DNA of 64,000 bases from Enterobacter huaxiensis (GCF_003594935.2 NZ_CP043342.1:4650001-4714000); one strand, 5' to 3'; counted from the first letter of the stretch, positions 1-9,276 are shown. The notes: generated by a model from the letters alone, not told the origin. Translations and numbers: made by a program.

Positions 1-683
1 GTGAGATCCTCGGCATTGCGGGGTTGGTCGGTGCAGGGCGAACCGAGGCCGTGCAGTGCCTTTTCGGCGTGTGGCCGGGGCGCTGGGAAGGGAGCATTTA
101 TATCGACGGCCAGCCGGTGAAAATCGATAACTGCCAGCAGGCGATTGCGCAGGGGATCGCCATGGTGCCAGAAGATCGCAAAAAAGACGGCATCGTGCCG
201 TTGATGGCGGTGGGGAAAAACATTACGCTCGCCGCGCTTAATCAGTTCTCCGGCACGCTCACCAGCCTCGACGATGCCGCAGAGCAGCAGTGTATTCTTC
301 AGTCGCTCGCCAGGCTCAAGGTGAAAACCTCCTCACCGGAACTGGCGATTGGACGACTAAGCGGCGGCAACCAGCAGAAGGCCATTCTGGCGCGCTGCCT
401 GCTCCTCAACCCACGCATTTTAATCCTTGATGAACCGACGCGCGGGATCGACATCGGCGCAAAGTATGAAATATACAAACTGATTAATCAGCTTGTGCAG
501 CAAGGGATTGCCGTCATTGTCATCTCGTCTGAACTGCCCGAAGTGCTGGGCCTGAGCGACCGCGTGCTGGTCATGCACGAAGGGAAACTGAAAGCCAACC
601 TGATTAACCAGAACCTGACGCAGGAGCAGGTGATGGAAGCCGCTTTAAGGAGCGAACGCCATGTCGAAAAGCAACCTGTCTGA
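1..683 (+). CDS. xylG: XylG, xylose ABC transporter ATP-binding protein (3' part only)
   Basis: This is the C-terminal part of the ATPase that powers D-xylose import with XylF (periplasmic binding protein) and XylH (permease). The reading frame is open from base 3, so the gene starts upstream of the window; about the last 226 codons are present. The second nucleotide-binding domain is visible: a Walker A-like GLVGAGRTE near the edge, the signature LSGGNQQK, and Walker B LILDEPTRGID. The degenerate Walker A of this domain is usual for sugar ABC ATPases with two fused domains. It overlaps the xylH start by 23 bases, which indicates co-translation. Identity rests on the xylG-xylH-xylR order. Confidence 0.95.
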   Translation, partial: EILGIAGLVGAGRTEAVQCLFGVWPGRWEGSIYIDGQPVKIDNCQQAIAQGIAMVPEDRKKDGIVPLMAVGKNITLAALNQFSGTLTSLDDAAEQQCILQSLARLKVKTSSPELAIGRLSGGNQQKAILARCLLLNPRILILDEPTRGIDIGAKYEIYKLINQLVQQGIAVIVISSELPEVLGLSDRVLVMHEGKLKANLINQNLTQEQVMEAALRSERHVEKQPV

Positions 684-1842
684 AAGTAAAGTCACTGTAC
701 CGGTGCCCGGTGCGTTCGCGGGGCTAAAAGCGCTGAACCTGCAGGTTTTCGTGATGATCGCGGCCATTATCGCCATCATGCTGTTCTTCACCTGGATGAC
801 CGACGGCTCTTATTTAAGCGCGCGTAACGTCTCTAACCTGCTGCGCCAGACCGCCATCACCGGCATTCTGGCCGTGGGGATGGTATTTGTGATTATCTCC
901 GCGGAAATTGACCTGTCGGTAGGCTCTATGATGGGCCTGCTTGGCGGCGTGGCGGCGATCTTTGACGTCTGGCTCGGCTGGCCGCTGCCGCTGACGATTG
1001 CCGTCACGCTGGTGCTGGGCCTGGTGCTCGGTGCGTGGAACGGCTGGTGGGTAGCCTATCGCAAGGTCCCGTCATTCATCGTCACCCTGGCGGGCATGCT
1101 GGCTTTTCGCGGCATTTTAATTGGCATTACCAACGGCACCACCGTCTCCCCTACCAGCGCGTCAATGTCGCAGATTGGTCAGAGCTACCTCTCCGATGGC
1201 GTGGGCTTTACGATCGGCGTGCTGGGGCTGATGGTGTTCGTCGCGTGGCAGTGGCGTGGACGTATGCGCCGTCAGGCGCTGGGTCTGGCGTCACCGGCTT
1301 CAACCGCCGTTGTGGGCCGCCAGGCGCTGACGGCCGTGATTGTGCTCGGGGCTATCTGGCTGCTGAACGACTACCGCGGCGTCCCGACGCCCGTCCTGCT
1401 GCTGGCCCTCTTGCTGCTGGGCGGGATGTTTATGGCCACGCGCACCGCGTTCGGCCGCCGTATTTATGCTATCGGCGGCAACCTTGAGGCGGCACGTCTG
1501 TCGGGCATCAACGTGGAGCGCACCAAGCTCGCCGTCTTTGCCATCAACGGCCTGATGGTCGCGATTGCGGGCCTGATCCTCAGCTCACGCCTGGGGGCAG
1601 GTTCACCGTCCGCAGGGAACATTGCAGAGCTGGATGCCATTGCGGCCTGCGTTATCGGCGGTACCAGCCTCGCCGGCGGCGTCGGCAGCGTGGCGGGTGC
1701 GGTGATGGGCGCATTTATTATGGCTTCGCTGGATAACGGGATGAGTATGATGGACGTCCCGACGTTTTGGCAGTATATCGTCAAGGGTGCCATTCTGTTG
1801 CTGGCAGTCTGGATGGACTCTGCCACCAAGCGACGTGCCTGA
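661..1842 (+). CDS. xylH: XylH, xylose ABC transporter permease
   Basis: Inner-membrane permease of the high-affinity D-xylose transporter, 393 residues as in E. coli. It has about ten hydrophobic segments and the conserved family stretch near GNLEAARLSGINVERTK on a cytoplasmic loop, followed by the AGSPSAG/LDAIAACVIGGTSL motif typical of ribose/xylose permeases (BPD_transp_2 family). The ATG is preceded by AAGGAGCG, which lies inside the end of xylG. It is followed after 34 bases by xylR in the same orientation. Confidence 0.96.
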   Translation: MSKSNLSESKVTVPVPGAFAGLKALNLQVFVMIAAIIAIMLFFTWMTDGSYLSARNVSNLLRQTAITGILAVGMVFVIISAEIDLSVGSMMGLLGGVAAIFDVWLGWPLPLTIAVTLVLGLVLGAWNGWWVAYRKVPSFIVTLAGMLAFRGILIGITNGTTVSPTSASMSQIGQSYLSDGVGFTIGVLGLMVFVAWQWRGRMRRQALGLASPASTAVVGRQALTAVIVLGAIWLLNDYRGVPTPVLLLALLLLGGMFMATRTAFGRRIYAIGGNLEAARLSGINVERTKLAVFAINGLMVAIAGLILSSRLGAGSPSAGNIAELDAIAACVIGGTSLAGGVGSVAGAVMGAFIMASLDNGMSMMDVPTFWQYIVKGAILLLAVWMDSATKRRA

Positions 1843-1876
1843 GAACAGTATCGTTACCTATTTGGGAAAGTGAGCC

Positions 1877-3055
1877 ATGTTTGAGAAGCGTCACCGCATT
1901 ACGTTGTTATTCAATGCCAACAAGGCCTACGACCGCCAGGTGGTTGAAGGAGTTGGTGAATATTTGCAGGCGTCGCAATCAGAGTGGGATATCTTTATAG
2001 AAGAAGATTTCCGCACCCGTCTGGAGAACATCAAAGACTGGCTGGGTGATGGCGTCATCGCCGATTATGACGATCCGGTCATTGAGCAGTTGCTCACTGA
2101 CGTCGACGTCCCCATCGTGGGCGTCGGCGGCTCTTATCATGCGCCCGAGAACTATCCGCCGGTCCACTACATCGCCACCGATAACCATGCACTGGTCGAA
2201 GCCGCGTTCCTCCATTTAAAAGAGAAAGGCGTGCATCGCTTTGCCTTTTACGGGCTTCCCGCGTCCAGCGGCAAGCGCTGGGCGGTAGAGCGGGAGCACG
2301 CGTTCTGCCAGCTGGTAGCGCAGGAGAAATACCGCGGGGTGGTCTATCAGGGGCTGGAAACGGCGCCGGAGAACTGGCAGCACGCGCAAAACCGCCTGGC
2401 AGACTGGCTGCAAACGCTGCCGCCGCAGACCGGGATTATTGCCGTAACGGATGCGCGCGCCCGCCACGTGCTTCAGGTCTGCGAACATTTGCATATTCCG
2501 GTGCCTGAAAAGCTGTGCGTAATTGGTATCGATAACGAAGAGCTAACGCGCTACCTGTCGCGCGTGGCGCTCTCCTCCGTGGCGCAGGGAACCCGCCAGA
2601 TGGGCTATCAGGCCGCAAAGCTACTTCATCGATTGCTTGATAACGAATCCCTGGTGCTGCAGCGTTTGCTCGTCCCCCCCGTTCGCGTGGTAGAGCGTCG
2701 CTCCACTGACTACCGCTCCTTAAATGACCCGGCCGTTATTCAGGCCATGCACTACATTCGCAACCACGCCTGTAAAGGCATCAAGGTTGATCAGGTCCTG
2801 GATTCCGTGGGCATCTCTCGCTCGAATCTGGAAAAACGCTTTAAAGAGGAAGTGGGTGAAACTATTCACGCGGTGATCCATGCGGAAAAACTGGAGAAAG
2901 CGCGCAGTTTGCTCATCTCCACGTCGCTGTCCATCAACGAGATCTCACAGATGTGCGGCTACCCGTCGCTGCAGTATTTTTATTCGGTATTCAGAAAGGA
3001 GTATGAGACCACGCCGAAGGAGTATCGGGAGCGCTACAGCGAAGTGCTGATTTAA
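1877..3055 (+). CDS. xylR: XylR, xylose operon activator (AraC family)
   Basis: D-xylose-responsive activator of xylAB and xylFGH. At 392 residues it matches E. coli XylR. The N-terminal ~270 residues form a LacI/periplasmic-binding-protein-like xylose domain; the C-terminal ~100 residues are an AraC-type double helix-turn-helix (recognisable at ARSLLISTSLSINEISQMCGY and the closing YFYSVFRKEYETTPKEYR). It sits 34 bases after xylH, so it is probably partly read through from the transporter operon. Confidence 0.97.
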   Translation: MFEKRHRITLLFNANKAYDRQVVEGVGEYLQASQSEWDIFIEEDFRTRLENIKDWLGDGVIADYDDPVIEQLLTDVDVPIVGVGGSYHAPENYPPVHYIATDNHALVEAAFLHLKEKGVHRFAFYGLPASSGKRWAVEREHAFCQLVAQEKYRGVVYQGLETAPENWQHAQNRLADWLQTLPPQTGIIAVTDARARHVLQVCEHLHIPVPEKLCVIGIDNEELTRYLSRVALSSVAQGTRQMGYQAAKLLHRLLDNESLVLQRLLVPPVRVVERRSTDYRSLNDPAVIQAMHYIRNHACKGIKVDQVLDSVGISRSNLEKRFKEEVGETIHAVIHAEKLEKARSLLISTSLSINEISQMCGYPSLQYFYSVFRKEYETTPKEYRERYSEVLI

Positions 3056-3087
3056 AAAAACAAAACGCCTTCTGAAGGAAGGCGTTT
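3054..3087 (-). terminator. Intrinsic terminator after bax (possibly bidirectional)
   Basis: A perfect 10-bp stem (3063-3072 with 3078-3087, loop TGAAG) is followed on the minus strand by TTGTTTTTTT. It lies between the convergent xylR and bax stops, so it should end bax transcripts. On the plus strand the U-tract is missing and any effect on xylR is weaker. Confidence 0.8.
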
Positions 3088-3094
3088 GGGTGAA

Positions 3095-3928
3095 TTACAT
3101 ATGTGCGGCAATCAGGCGCTGGTTATCCTGGTACATCGCAAACAGATAGTTGTTATAGCGCTGTCCCTGAGTGGAATACCCCTTCAGCTTGTGGATCATC
3201 GTGCTGGCAGTCACTTCCTGATCCGCTTTACGCAGCTGGGCACGTGACTTACGGAACGAGGAGTAAGCCGGGTGCGTATTCAGGTTTACCACGTAAGCAT
3301 TCACGGAATCTTTAACTGACTCAAACTGTGAATAGCCCTTCACCTTGCCCGGCGCGTTAGAACAGCGACCTTTGGCACATTTCATGCCAAACAGGTTGTT
3401 GTTATTACGGGCCAGCTTAGAGGTGCCCCAGCCGCTTTCGGCTGCAGCCATCGTTGCTACCATGCTGCCAGGAATAATGTCCACGCGTTCTAACAGCGTG
3501 TTCCACGGCACGCGACGCGTGTTGCCGTTCCAGCTCACTTTATAGCGTTTTGAAATGTCTTTGAGACGCGTGCGCTCAGACGGCGACCAGCGGCTATCGT
3601 ACTGTTTTGAGATCAGCCAGTTACGGTCCGCGGTAATCGCAGAGTTTTGACTTGTAATATAAGGCATTACCGTCCGGAGAAACGCTTTTTTCCTTGGTGT
3701 CCCGGAAGGGTATTTTCGCAAATCAGGAAGTGAACTACTCTTTGCACTATTGCGAGAATACTCTTGTTTACTGCTAACCTTACTACTACTTGTACTTGTC
3801 GTCTTTATGACGTGGGCTTTCTTACTCGTTGTATCCGTGTGCGTCTTAGCAAGCACCTCACCCGAAAATGCCGTGGTGAGTAACATGAGTATCGCGGCCC
3901 CATATCGTCGAATGGGAGTCGATATCAT
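3095..3928 (-). CDS. bax: Bax, exported glucosaminidase-like protein
   Basis: Homologue of E. coli Bax, found next to xylR and malS as in E. coli. The start at 3928 is preferred over an in-frame ATG at 3976 because AGGAGA precedes it and it begins a good signal peptide (MISTPIRRYG... ending near VLAK). After a Ser/Thr/Lys-rich linker comes a lysozyme-like glucosaminidase domain with the recognisable AAAESGWGTSKLA ... NNNLFGMKC stretch carrying the probable catalytic Glu. Expected product is about 277 residues (274 in E. coli). The family cleaves peptidoglycan glycan strands; the physiological role of Bax is not settled. Confidence 0.92.
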   Translation of the reverse strand: MISTPIRRYGAAILMLLTTAFSGEVLAKTHTDTTSKKAHVIKTTSTSSSKVSSKQEYSRNSAKSSSLPDLRKYPSGTPRKKAFLRTVMPYITSQNSAITADRNWLISKQYDSRWSPSERTRLKDISKRYKVSWNGNTRRVPWNTLLERVDIIPGSMVATMAAAESGWGTSKLARNNNNLFGMKCAKGRCSNAPGKVKGYSQFESVKDSVNAYVVNLNTHPAYSSFRKSRAQLRKADQEVTASTMIHKLKGYSTQGQRYNNYLFAMYQDNQRLIAAHM

Positions 3929-4152
3929 TAGGTCTCCTGGTCGGATATATGCATTCCAACACCTTATTTTTTTCACAAATTTGAGAGCGGAATCTCAAAT
4001 CATAGCAAAAATAGTCTTCCAGAGCACGTATAGAAATAGTCCAATTCCGAAACTATGTCACTCAAAAGCTGCTCATTAAAACAACATTCGCCATAAATTG
4101 TGTGCGATATCGCAGTTAACTGGCTAATTTTGCGCGAGATCACTCACCCCTT

Positions 4153-4202
4153 CGTATCCTCCTGGCAGAACGCGCCGGAGGAGGAGTTTTTCATCCTCGC
4201 CC
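4153..4202 (+). promoter_or_regulatory. Candidate MalT boxes upstream of malS
   Basis: The 314-base gap between the divergent bax and malS starts holds three purine-rich elements resembling the MalT box (GGGGAKGAKG-like): GGAGGATACG read on the minus strand at 4153-4162, GGAGGAGGAG on the plus strand at 4177-4186, and GGCGAGGATG on the minus strand at about 4192-4201. E. coli malS is MalT-dependent, so a MalT site is expected, but none of these is a perfect match. The rest of the gap is A+T-rich with no other recognisable element. Confidence 0.4.
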
Positions 4203-4242
4203 GATGGCACACTGGTCAAAAATGCCGCGACAGGAAAATGGA

Positions 4243-6273
4243 ATGAAACGCACCGCATTAGCTTTTCTGATGTTACCCGCACTGGCACACGCAGACTGGT
4301 CTTCGCCGGAGTTTGGCGCATTCAGCGCTGAAGGAACCGGGGTCTTCACCAGCCAGGCAAAGCTTGCGAAGGGTACCCGTCCTCTTACGCTGAGTTTTGA
4401 CAAGACGTGCTGGCAGCCAACCGATGCGATAAAACTCAACGAGATGCTGTCGCTAAAACGCTGTGAGGGTACACCGCCGCAGTGGCGTCTGTTCCGGGAC
4501 GGCGAATACCAGATGCGCATCGATACCCGCTCCGGCACACCCACCCTGATGTTGACCATTCAGAGCGCAGCGGAACGTCCTGTCGCGGACGTCACGCGAC
4601 AGTGTCCGAAGTGGGACGGTAAGCCCTTAACGCTGGACGTGAGCAGCACCTTCCCGGAAGGCACGGTGGTGCGAGATTTCTACAGTAAGCAAACGGCAAC
4701 GGTGCAGAGCGGGAAAATCACCCTGCAGCCCGCCGCTAACGGTAACGGTCTGCTGCTGCTTGAGCGCGCGGAAACCGATAAGCCTGCGCCGTTTAGCTGG
4801 CAAAACGCTACCGTCTATTTTGTGCTGACCGATCGCTTTGTGAACGGTGACCCGACAAACGACAGCAGCTACGGCCGTCATAAAGACGGTATGCAGGAGA
4901 TAGGGACGTTCCACGGCGGCGATCTCAAAGGACTTGCCGGCAAGCTCGATTATCTTCAGCAGCTGGGCGTTAATGCGCTCTGGATAAGTTCCCCGCTGGA
5001 GCAGATCCACGGCTGGGTGGGCGGTGGAACCAAAGGTGACTTCCCGCATTACGCCTATCACGGCTACTACACGCAGGACTGGACGAAGCTCGATGCCAAC
5101 ATGGGCAGCGAGGATGATTTACGCCATCTTGTCGACGAAGCGCACAGGCGCGGGATCCGCATTCTGTTCGATATCGTCATGAACCACGTTGGTTACGCCA
5201 CGCTGGCGGATATGCAGGAGTACCAGTTTGGTGCCTTATACCTGCAGGGCGATGAAGTGAAAAAGACGCTGGGTGAGCGCTGGACGGACTGGAAGCCGGG
5301 GGCAGGCCAAAGCTGGCATAGCTTTAACGACTACATCAACTTCAGCGACAAAGCGGCGTGGGAAAAATGGTGGGGCAAGAAATGGATCCGCACCGATATC
5401 GGGGATTACGACAACCCCAGCTTCGATGATTTAACCATGTCCCTGGCCTTCCTGCCCGACCTGAAAACGGAATCCACGACGCCTTCCGGATTGCCAAACT
5501 TTTACCAACGCAAGCCCGACACGAACGCTAAAGCAATAGCCAGCTTCACGCCCCGGGATTATCTCACCCACTGGCTCAGCCAGTGGGTGCGTGACTACGG
5601 TATCGACGGCTTCCGGGTCGATACTGCAAAACACGTTGAACTCGAGGCGTGGCAGCAGCTGAAAGATCGGGCAAGCCAGGCGCTGGCGGCGTGGAAAGCC
5701 GCCAACCCGGATAAAAAGCTCGACAACGCACCGTTCTGGATGACCGGGGAATCCTGGGGCCACGGCGTGATGCAGAGCGATTACTACCGCCACGGTTTCG
5801 ATGCGATGATCAACTTTGATTACCAGGAGCAGGCGGCGAAAGCGGTAGATTGCCTGGCCGATATCGACCTGACCTGGCAGCAGATGGCAGAAAAACTGCA
5901 AAGCTACAACGTCCTGAGCTATCTCTCGTCGCACGATACACGCCTTTTCCGGGAGGGGGGCCAGCGCGCCGCCGAGCTGCTCCTGCTGGCACCGGGCAGC
6001 GTACAGATTTACTACGGTGATGAATCCGAGCGTCCGTTCGGCCCGACGGGCTCCGACCCGCTTCAGGGCACCCGCTCGGACATGAACTGGCAGGACGTGA
6101 CGGGCAAACAGGCCTTAACCGTCGCGCACTGGCAAACTCTGGGACAGTTCCGCGCCCGTCACCCGGCGATTGGTGAAGGCAAGCAAACCACGCTGTCGCT
6201 GAAAGAGGGCTACGGCTTCGTGCGTGAGCACAAAGGCGATAAGGTGATGGTGGTATGGGCGGGTAATCAATAA
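4243..6273 (+). CDS. malS: MalS, periplasmic alpha-amylase
   Basis: Periplasmic alpha-amylase that trims long maltodextrins for uptake and cytoplasmic breakdown. The start at 4243 follows AGGAAA and begins a typical signal peptide (MKRTALAFLMLPALAHA); it gives 676 residues, exactly the E. coli length, whereas the upstream ATG at 4204 adds 13 uncharged residues. Family 13 hydrolase motifs are present: GIDGFRVDTAKHVE (nucleophile Asp), WMTGESWG (general acid Glu) and LSSHDTRLF (transition-state Asp). Several cysteines fit the disulfide-bonded periplasmic enzyme. Confidence 0.97.
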   Translation: MKRTALAFLMLPALAHADWSSPEFGAFSAEGTGVFTSQAKLAKGTRPLTLSFDKTCWQPTDAIKLNEMLSLKRCEGTPPQWRLFRDGEYQMRIDTRSGTPTLMLTIQSAAERPVADVTRQCPKWDGKPLTLDVSSTFPEGTVVRDFYSKQTATVQSGKITLQPAANGNGLLLLERAETDKPAPFSWQNATVYFVLTDRFVNGDPTNDSSYGRHKDGMQEIGTFHGGDLKGLAGKLDYLQQLGVNALWISSPLEQIHGWVGGGTKGDFPHYAYHGYYTQDWTKLDANMGSEDDLRHLVDEAHRRGIRILFDIVMNHVGYATLADMQEYQFGALYLQGDEVKKTLGERWTDWKPGAGQSWHSFNDYINFSDKAAWEKWWGKKWIRTDIGDYDNPSFDDLTMSLAFLPDLKTESTTPSGLPNFYQRKPDTNAKAIASFTPRDYLTHWLSQWVRDYGIDGFRVDTAKHVELEAWQQLKDRASQALAAWKAANPDKKLDNAPFWMTGESWGHGVMQSDYYRHGFDAMINFDYQEQAAKAVDCLADIDLTWQQMAEKLQSYNVLSYLSSHDTRLFREGGQRAAELLLLAPGSVQIYYGDESERPFGPTGSDPLQGTRSDMNWQDVTGKQALTVAHWQTLGQFRARHPAIGEGKQTTLSLKEGYGFVREHKGDKVMVVWAGNQ

Positions 6274-6277
6274 ACGG

Positions 6278-6374
6278 CCCCTCACCCCGTCCCTCTCCCC
6301 GATGGGGCGAGGGGGTTTAAACCGCACCGTGCAATCCCCTCTCCCCTCCGGGGAGAGGGTTAGGGTGAGGGGAA
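6278..6374. repeat. Palindromic intergenic repeat, double copy
   Basis: Two adjacent palindromes built from CCTCACCC...CCCTCTCCCC and its complement GGGGAGAGGGTTAGGGTGAGG lie between malS and avtA. The same motif recurs at 13075, 24581, 29434 and 46942, always between genes. It differs in sequence from the GCCGGGTGGC-type REP elements also present here. It probably forms mRNA 3' stem-loops; a terminator role for malS is possible but there is no U-tract. Confidence 0.8.
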
Positions 6375-6513
6375 ACCAACCAGAACAATTCACTACCCAA
6401 ATAAAAATCCACCACACAAAACAACAAATCCGACCACACCCGTCGATTTGCACCCGCACGGTGCTAGCGTTATGGTTACCCCCTTTCATAATAAGCCCGA
6501 CAGATCACCTGCT

Positions 6514-7770
6514 ATGACCTTTTCACTTTTCGGCGACAAATTTACCCGCCATTCAGGCATTACCCGCCTGATGGAGGACCTCAACGACGGGCTGCGCACA
6601 CCGGGCGCAATCATGCTCGGCGGCGGTAATCCGGCTCAAATCCCGGAGATGAATACTTATTTCCAGACGCTGCTGGCGCAGATGCTGGAAAGCGGCAAAG
6701 CGACCGACGCGCTTTGCAATTACGACGGCCCTCAGGGAAAAACTGAGCTCCTGTCGCTCCTTGCCGAAATGCTGCGTGAAGAGCTGGGTTGGGATATCGA
6801 GCCACAGAATATTGCGCTGACAAACGGCAGCCAGAGCGCATTTTTCTACTTGTTTAACCTCTTCGCAGGGCGTCGCGCCGACGGCACCACCAAAAAAGTG
6901 CTGTTCCCGCTGGCACCGGAGTATATCGGCTACGCTGATTCCGGCCTCGAAGAAGACCTGTTCGTCTCCGCGCGCCCGAATATTGAGCTGCTGCCGGAAG
7001 GCCAGTTCAAATACCACGTTGATTTTGAACATCTGCACATTGGCGAAGAGACGGGCATGATCTGCGTATCGCGTCCCACCAACCCAACGGGCAACGTCAT
7101 CACCGACGACGAGCTGATGAAGCTGGATGCGCTGGCCAATCAGCACGGTATCCCTCTGGTTATCGATAACGCCTACGGCGTACCGTTCCCGGGGATTATC
7201 TTCAGCGAAGCCCGCCCGCTGTGGAACCCGAACATTGTCCTGTGCATGAGCCTGTCGAAGCTGGGTCTGCCGGGCAGCCGCTGCGGCATCATCATCGCCA
7301 ATGAAAAAATCATCACTGCCATCACCAATATGAACGGCATTATCAGCCTTTCTCCAGGCGGTATCGGCCCGGCGATGATGTGCGAAATGATCAAACGCAA
7401 CGACCTGCTGCGTCTGTCGAATGAGGTGATCAAGCCGTTTTATTATCAGCGCGTTCAGGAGACGATCGCGACGCTTCGCCGCTATTTACCGGAAAAACGC
7501 TGCCTAATCCACAAGCCGGAAGGTGCCATTTTCCTGTGGCTGTGGTTTAAGGATCTGCCGATTACAACGGAACTGCTTTACCAGCGCCTGAAAAAACGCG
7601 GTGTGCTGATGGTGCCGGGTGATTACTTCTTCCCGGGGCTGGATAAACCGTGGCCGCATACGCATCAGTGCATGCGCATGAACTATGTGCCGGACCCGGA
7701 AAAAATCGAAGCGGGCGTGAAGATTCTGGCCGAAGAGATTGAAAACGCCTGGCGCGAAGGCGCTCAGTAG
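6514..7770 (+). CDS. avtA: AvtA, valine-pyruvate aminotransferase
   Basis: PLP-dependent transaminase C that makes valine (and alanine/2-aminobutyrate) by exchange with pyruvate. The start at 6514 gives 418 residues, as in E. coli (417); the upstream in-frame ATG at 6448 would add residues with no family match. The fold-type I pattern is visible: SRPTNPTGNVI, the IDNAYG segment (PLP-contacting Asp/Tyr), SLSKLGLPGSRCG with the Schiff-base Lys, and RMNY near the C-terminus (substrate carboxylate Arg). Convergent with ysaA, only 4 bases apart. Confidence 0.96.
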   Translation: MTFSLFGDKFTRHSGITRLMEDLNDGLRTPGAIMLGGGNPAQIPEMNTYFQTLLAQMLESGKATDALCNYDGPQGKTELLSLLAEMLREELGWDIEPQNIALTNGSQSAFFYLFNLFAGRRADGTTKKVLFPLAPEYIGYADSGLEEDLFVSARPNIELLPEGQFKYHVDFEHLHIGEETGMICVSRPTNPTGNVITDDELMKLDALANQHGIPLVIDNAYGVPFPGIIFSEARPLWNPNIVLCMSLSKLGLPGSRCGIIIANEKIITAITNMNGIISLSPGGIGPAMMCEMIKRNDLLRLSNEVIKPFYYQRVQETIATLRRYLPEKRCLIHKPEGAIFLWLWFKDLPITTELLYQRLKKRGVLMVPGDYFFPGLDKPWPHTHQCMRMNYVPDPEKIEAGVKILAEEIENAWREGAQ

Positions 7771-7774
7771 CGCG

Positions 7775-8230
7775 TTATGCCAGATTACGCAGCCTTTCCG
7801 CGCGTAATCTGGCGGGATCGACACAGCTCAGCGCGCGGGTTGGGCAGGCTTCTACGCAGGCTGGCCCACCCTTGCGATGCGCGCACAAATCACATTTCAA
7901 CGCCTGGGCGCGGTTACCCACCGCTCTGACCTGCATCGCCCCAAACGGGCACGCCACCATGCAGCTTTTGCACCCGATACAGCGCGCCTGCTCCACCTCC
8001 CAGACGCCAGCGTAACGGCGGATTGCCTGCGTCGGGCAAACGTTAGCACAGGGCGCATCTTCACACTGATGACAGCCAACGGCCGTGGTGTATGAACCGC
8101 CTTTAACCACCCGAATGCGGGGCGTAAAGGTGCTTGCGGAGACAGCGCCCTGATGCGACACCACGCAGGCCACCTCACAGGTACGACACCCAATGCATTT
8201 TTCCGAATCCGCCGTGATAAATCGGTTCAT
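7775..8230 (-). CDS. ysaA: YsaA, four-cluster ferredoxin-like electron-transfer protein
   Basis: A 151-residue iron-sulfur protein with four cysteine clusters in the order CIGCRTCEVAC, CHQCEDAPCANVC, CIGCKSCMVAC and CDLC...CVEAC, the arrangement of the [4Fe-4S] subunits of the DMSO-reductase/HycB type. E. coli has the homologue ysaA in the same place between avtA and yiaJ. It starts 3 bases after the yiaJ stop, so it is probably co-transcribed with the regulator. Its redox partner is unknown. A 12-bp inverted repeat lies within its last codons (7779-7813). Confidence 0.85.
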   Translation of the reverse strand: MNRFITADSEKCIGCRTCEVACVVSHQGAVSASTFTPRIRVVKGGSYTTAVGCHQCEDAPCANVCPTQAIRRYAGVWEVEQARCIGCKSCMVACPFGAMQVRAVGNRAQALKCDLCAHRKGGPACVEACPTRALSCVDPARLRAERLRNLA

Positions 8231-8233
8231 GTG

Positions 8234-9052
8234 TTACGCCTCGCGCACGTTAAAACCCAGTTCTTTTGAGATGGCTTCCGCGGTTTCACGCAGCGGTTTG
8301 AGCAGGTTCTTCTCGCCCACCTGCTTCATGCGCGACGTCGACAGCGAAATGGAGATCGCATACGGCACGCGCCCGTGAATATCAAAGACCGGCACGGCAA
8401 TGCAGGATACACCCAGCTCGTTCTCTTCTTTGTCCATCGCCATGCTGCCCTCGCGGATTTCCGCCAGCTCATCATACATCGCGCTCAGTTCGGTAATGGT
8501 GTTGCGGGTCAAAGGTTGGATCTGTTCCTGGTGGCTTTCCCAGTAGCTCGCCACGTAATCCTGATGGCCAAACGCCATATAGATTTTGCCCATTGCGGAG
8601 CAGTAGAGCGGCATATGCTGGCCGATATAGGCGCGCGTGCGCAGCATGCCGGTTGTCGGCTCCAGCTTATAAATCAGGATCGCGTGGTCGTCTTCGCGGC
8701 TGGAAAAGTTGACCGTCTCGCCGGTCGCAATGTTCAGCGCCTCGAGGTGCGGAGCCGCCACGTGGATGATGTTCAGCGACGACAGCGCCTTTTGCCCGAC
8801 GGCGATAAATTTGGTGGTGAGGCGATAGCTGCCCGCCGCAGGCGCCGGGGTGACATACCCGCACGACTGTAGCCCCTGTAGCAACCGGTGCACGGTGCTC
8901 TTATTCAGCCCCGCCAGTTCCGATAAATGCGCAAGCGGGCACCCGTTCGGATAGTTGCTGAGGATCTCAATCAGCATCAGGCCGCGAAACAAGCTCTGGC
9001 TACCTGCTGGCCTCTCTTTTTCTTGCGTCATTTCGCTCTCTTTCGTGCTCAT
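8234..9052 (-). CDS. yiaJ: YiaJ (PlaR), IclR-family repressor of the yia operon
   Basis: IclR-type regulator of the divergent yiaK operon. An N-terminal winged helix (LAHLSELAGLNKSTVHRLLQGL) is followed by the IclR effector domain. The start at 9052 is chosen because AAGGAG lies 7 bases upstream on the minus strand; in-frame upstream codons at 9091 lack a ribosome site. Product 272 residues; the body matches E. coli YiaJ almost residue for residue. In E. coli and Klebsiella the protein represses the yia operon until an ascorbate-derived inducer is present. Confidence 0.95.
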   Translation of the reverse strand: MSTKESEMTQEKERPAGSQSLFRGLMLIEILSNYPNGCPLAHLSELAGLNKSTVHRLLQGLQSCGYVTPAPAAGSYRLTTKFIAVGQKALSSLNIIHVAAPHLEALNIATGETVNFSSREDDHAILIYKLEPTTGMLRTRAYIGQHMPLYCSAMGKIYMAFGHQDYVASYWESHQEQIQPLTRNTITELSAMYDELAEIREGSMAMDKEENELGVSCIAVPVFDIHGRVPYAISISLSTSRMKQVGEKNLLKPLRETAEAISKELGFNVREA

Positions 9053-9146
9053 CAAATGGCTCCTTTTTTGTCGGCCCTGATGGTAGCGCAAAGTGTGGTT
9101 CAGTTCACGATCTCAACAGAAAAAACACAAGCGGTTGATTTTAATC

Positions 9147-9212
9147 GATTTTGAAAATCATGAATGTCGTTGATCTGGCAAAAATTGATCGCTATATTTG
9201 AAATCAGATTTC
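9147..9212. promoter_or_regulatory. Palindromes in the yiaJ-yiaK divergent promoter, candidate YiaJ operators
   Basis: The 224-base divergent region holds two 13-bp palindromes: GATTTT-G-AAAATC at 9147-9159 and GAAAT-CAG-ATTTC at 9200-9212. The second resembles the GAAAT/ATTTC half-sites of IclR-family operators. A CRP-like TGTGG-N6-TCACG lies at 9094-9109, nearer yiaJ. Assignment to YiaJ is inference from position. Confidence 0.5.
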
Positions 9213-9276
9213 GCATAGTGAAATTTAGCGATAAAAAAGCACACGCACTTGCCCCTAAAAAAACAGGAGAACAGGG

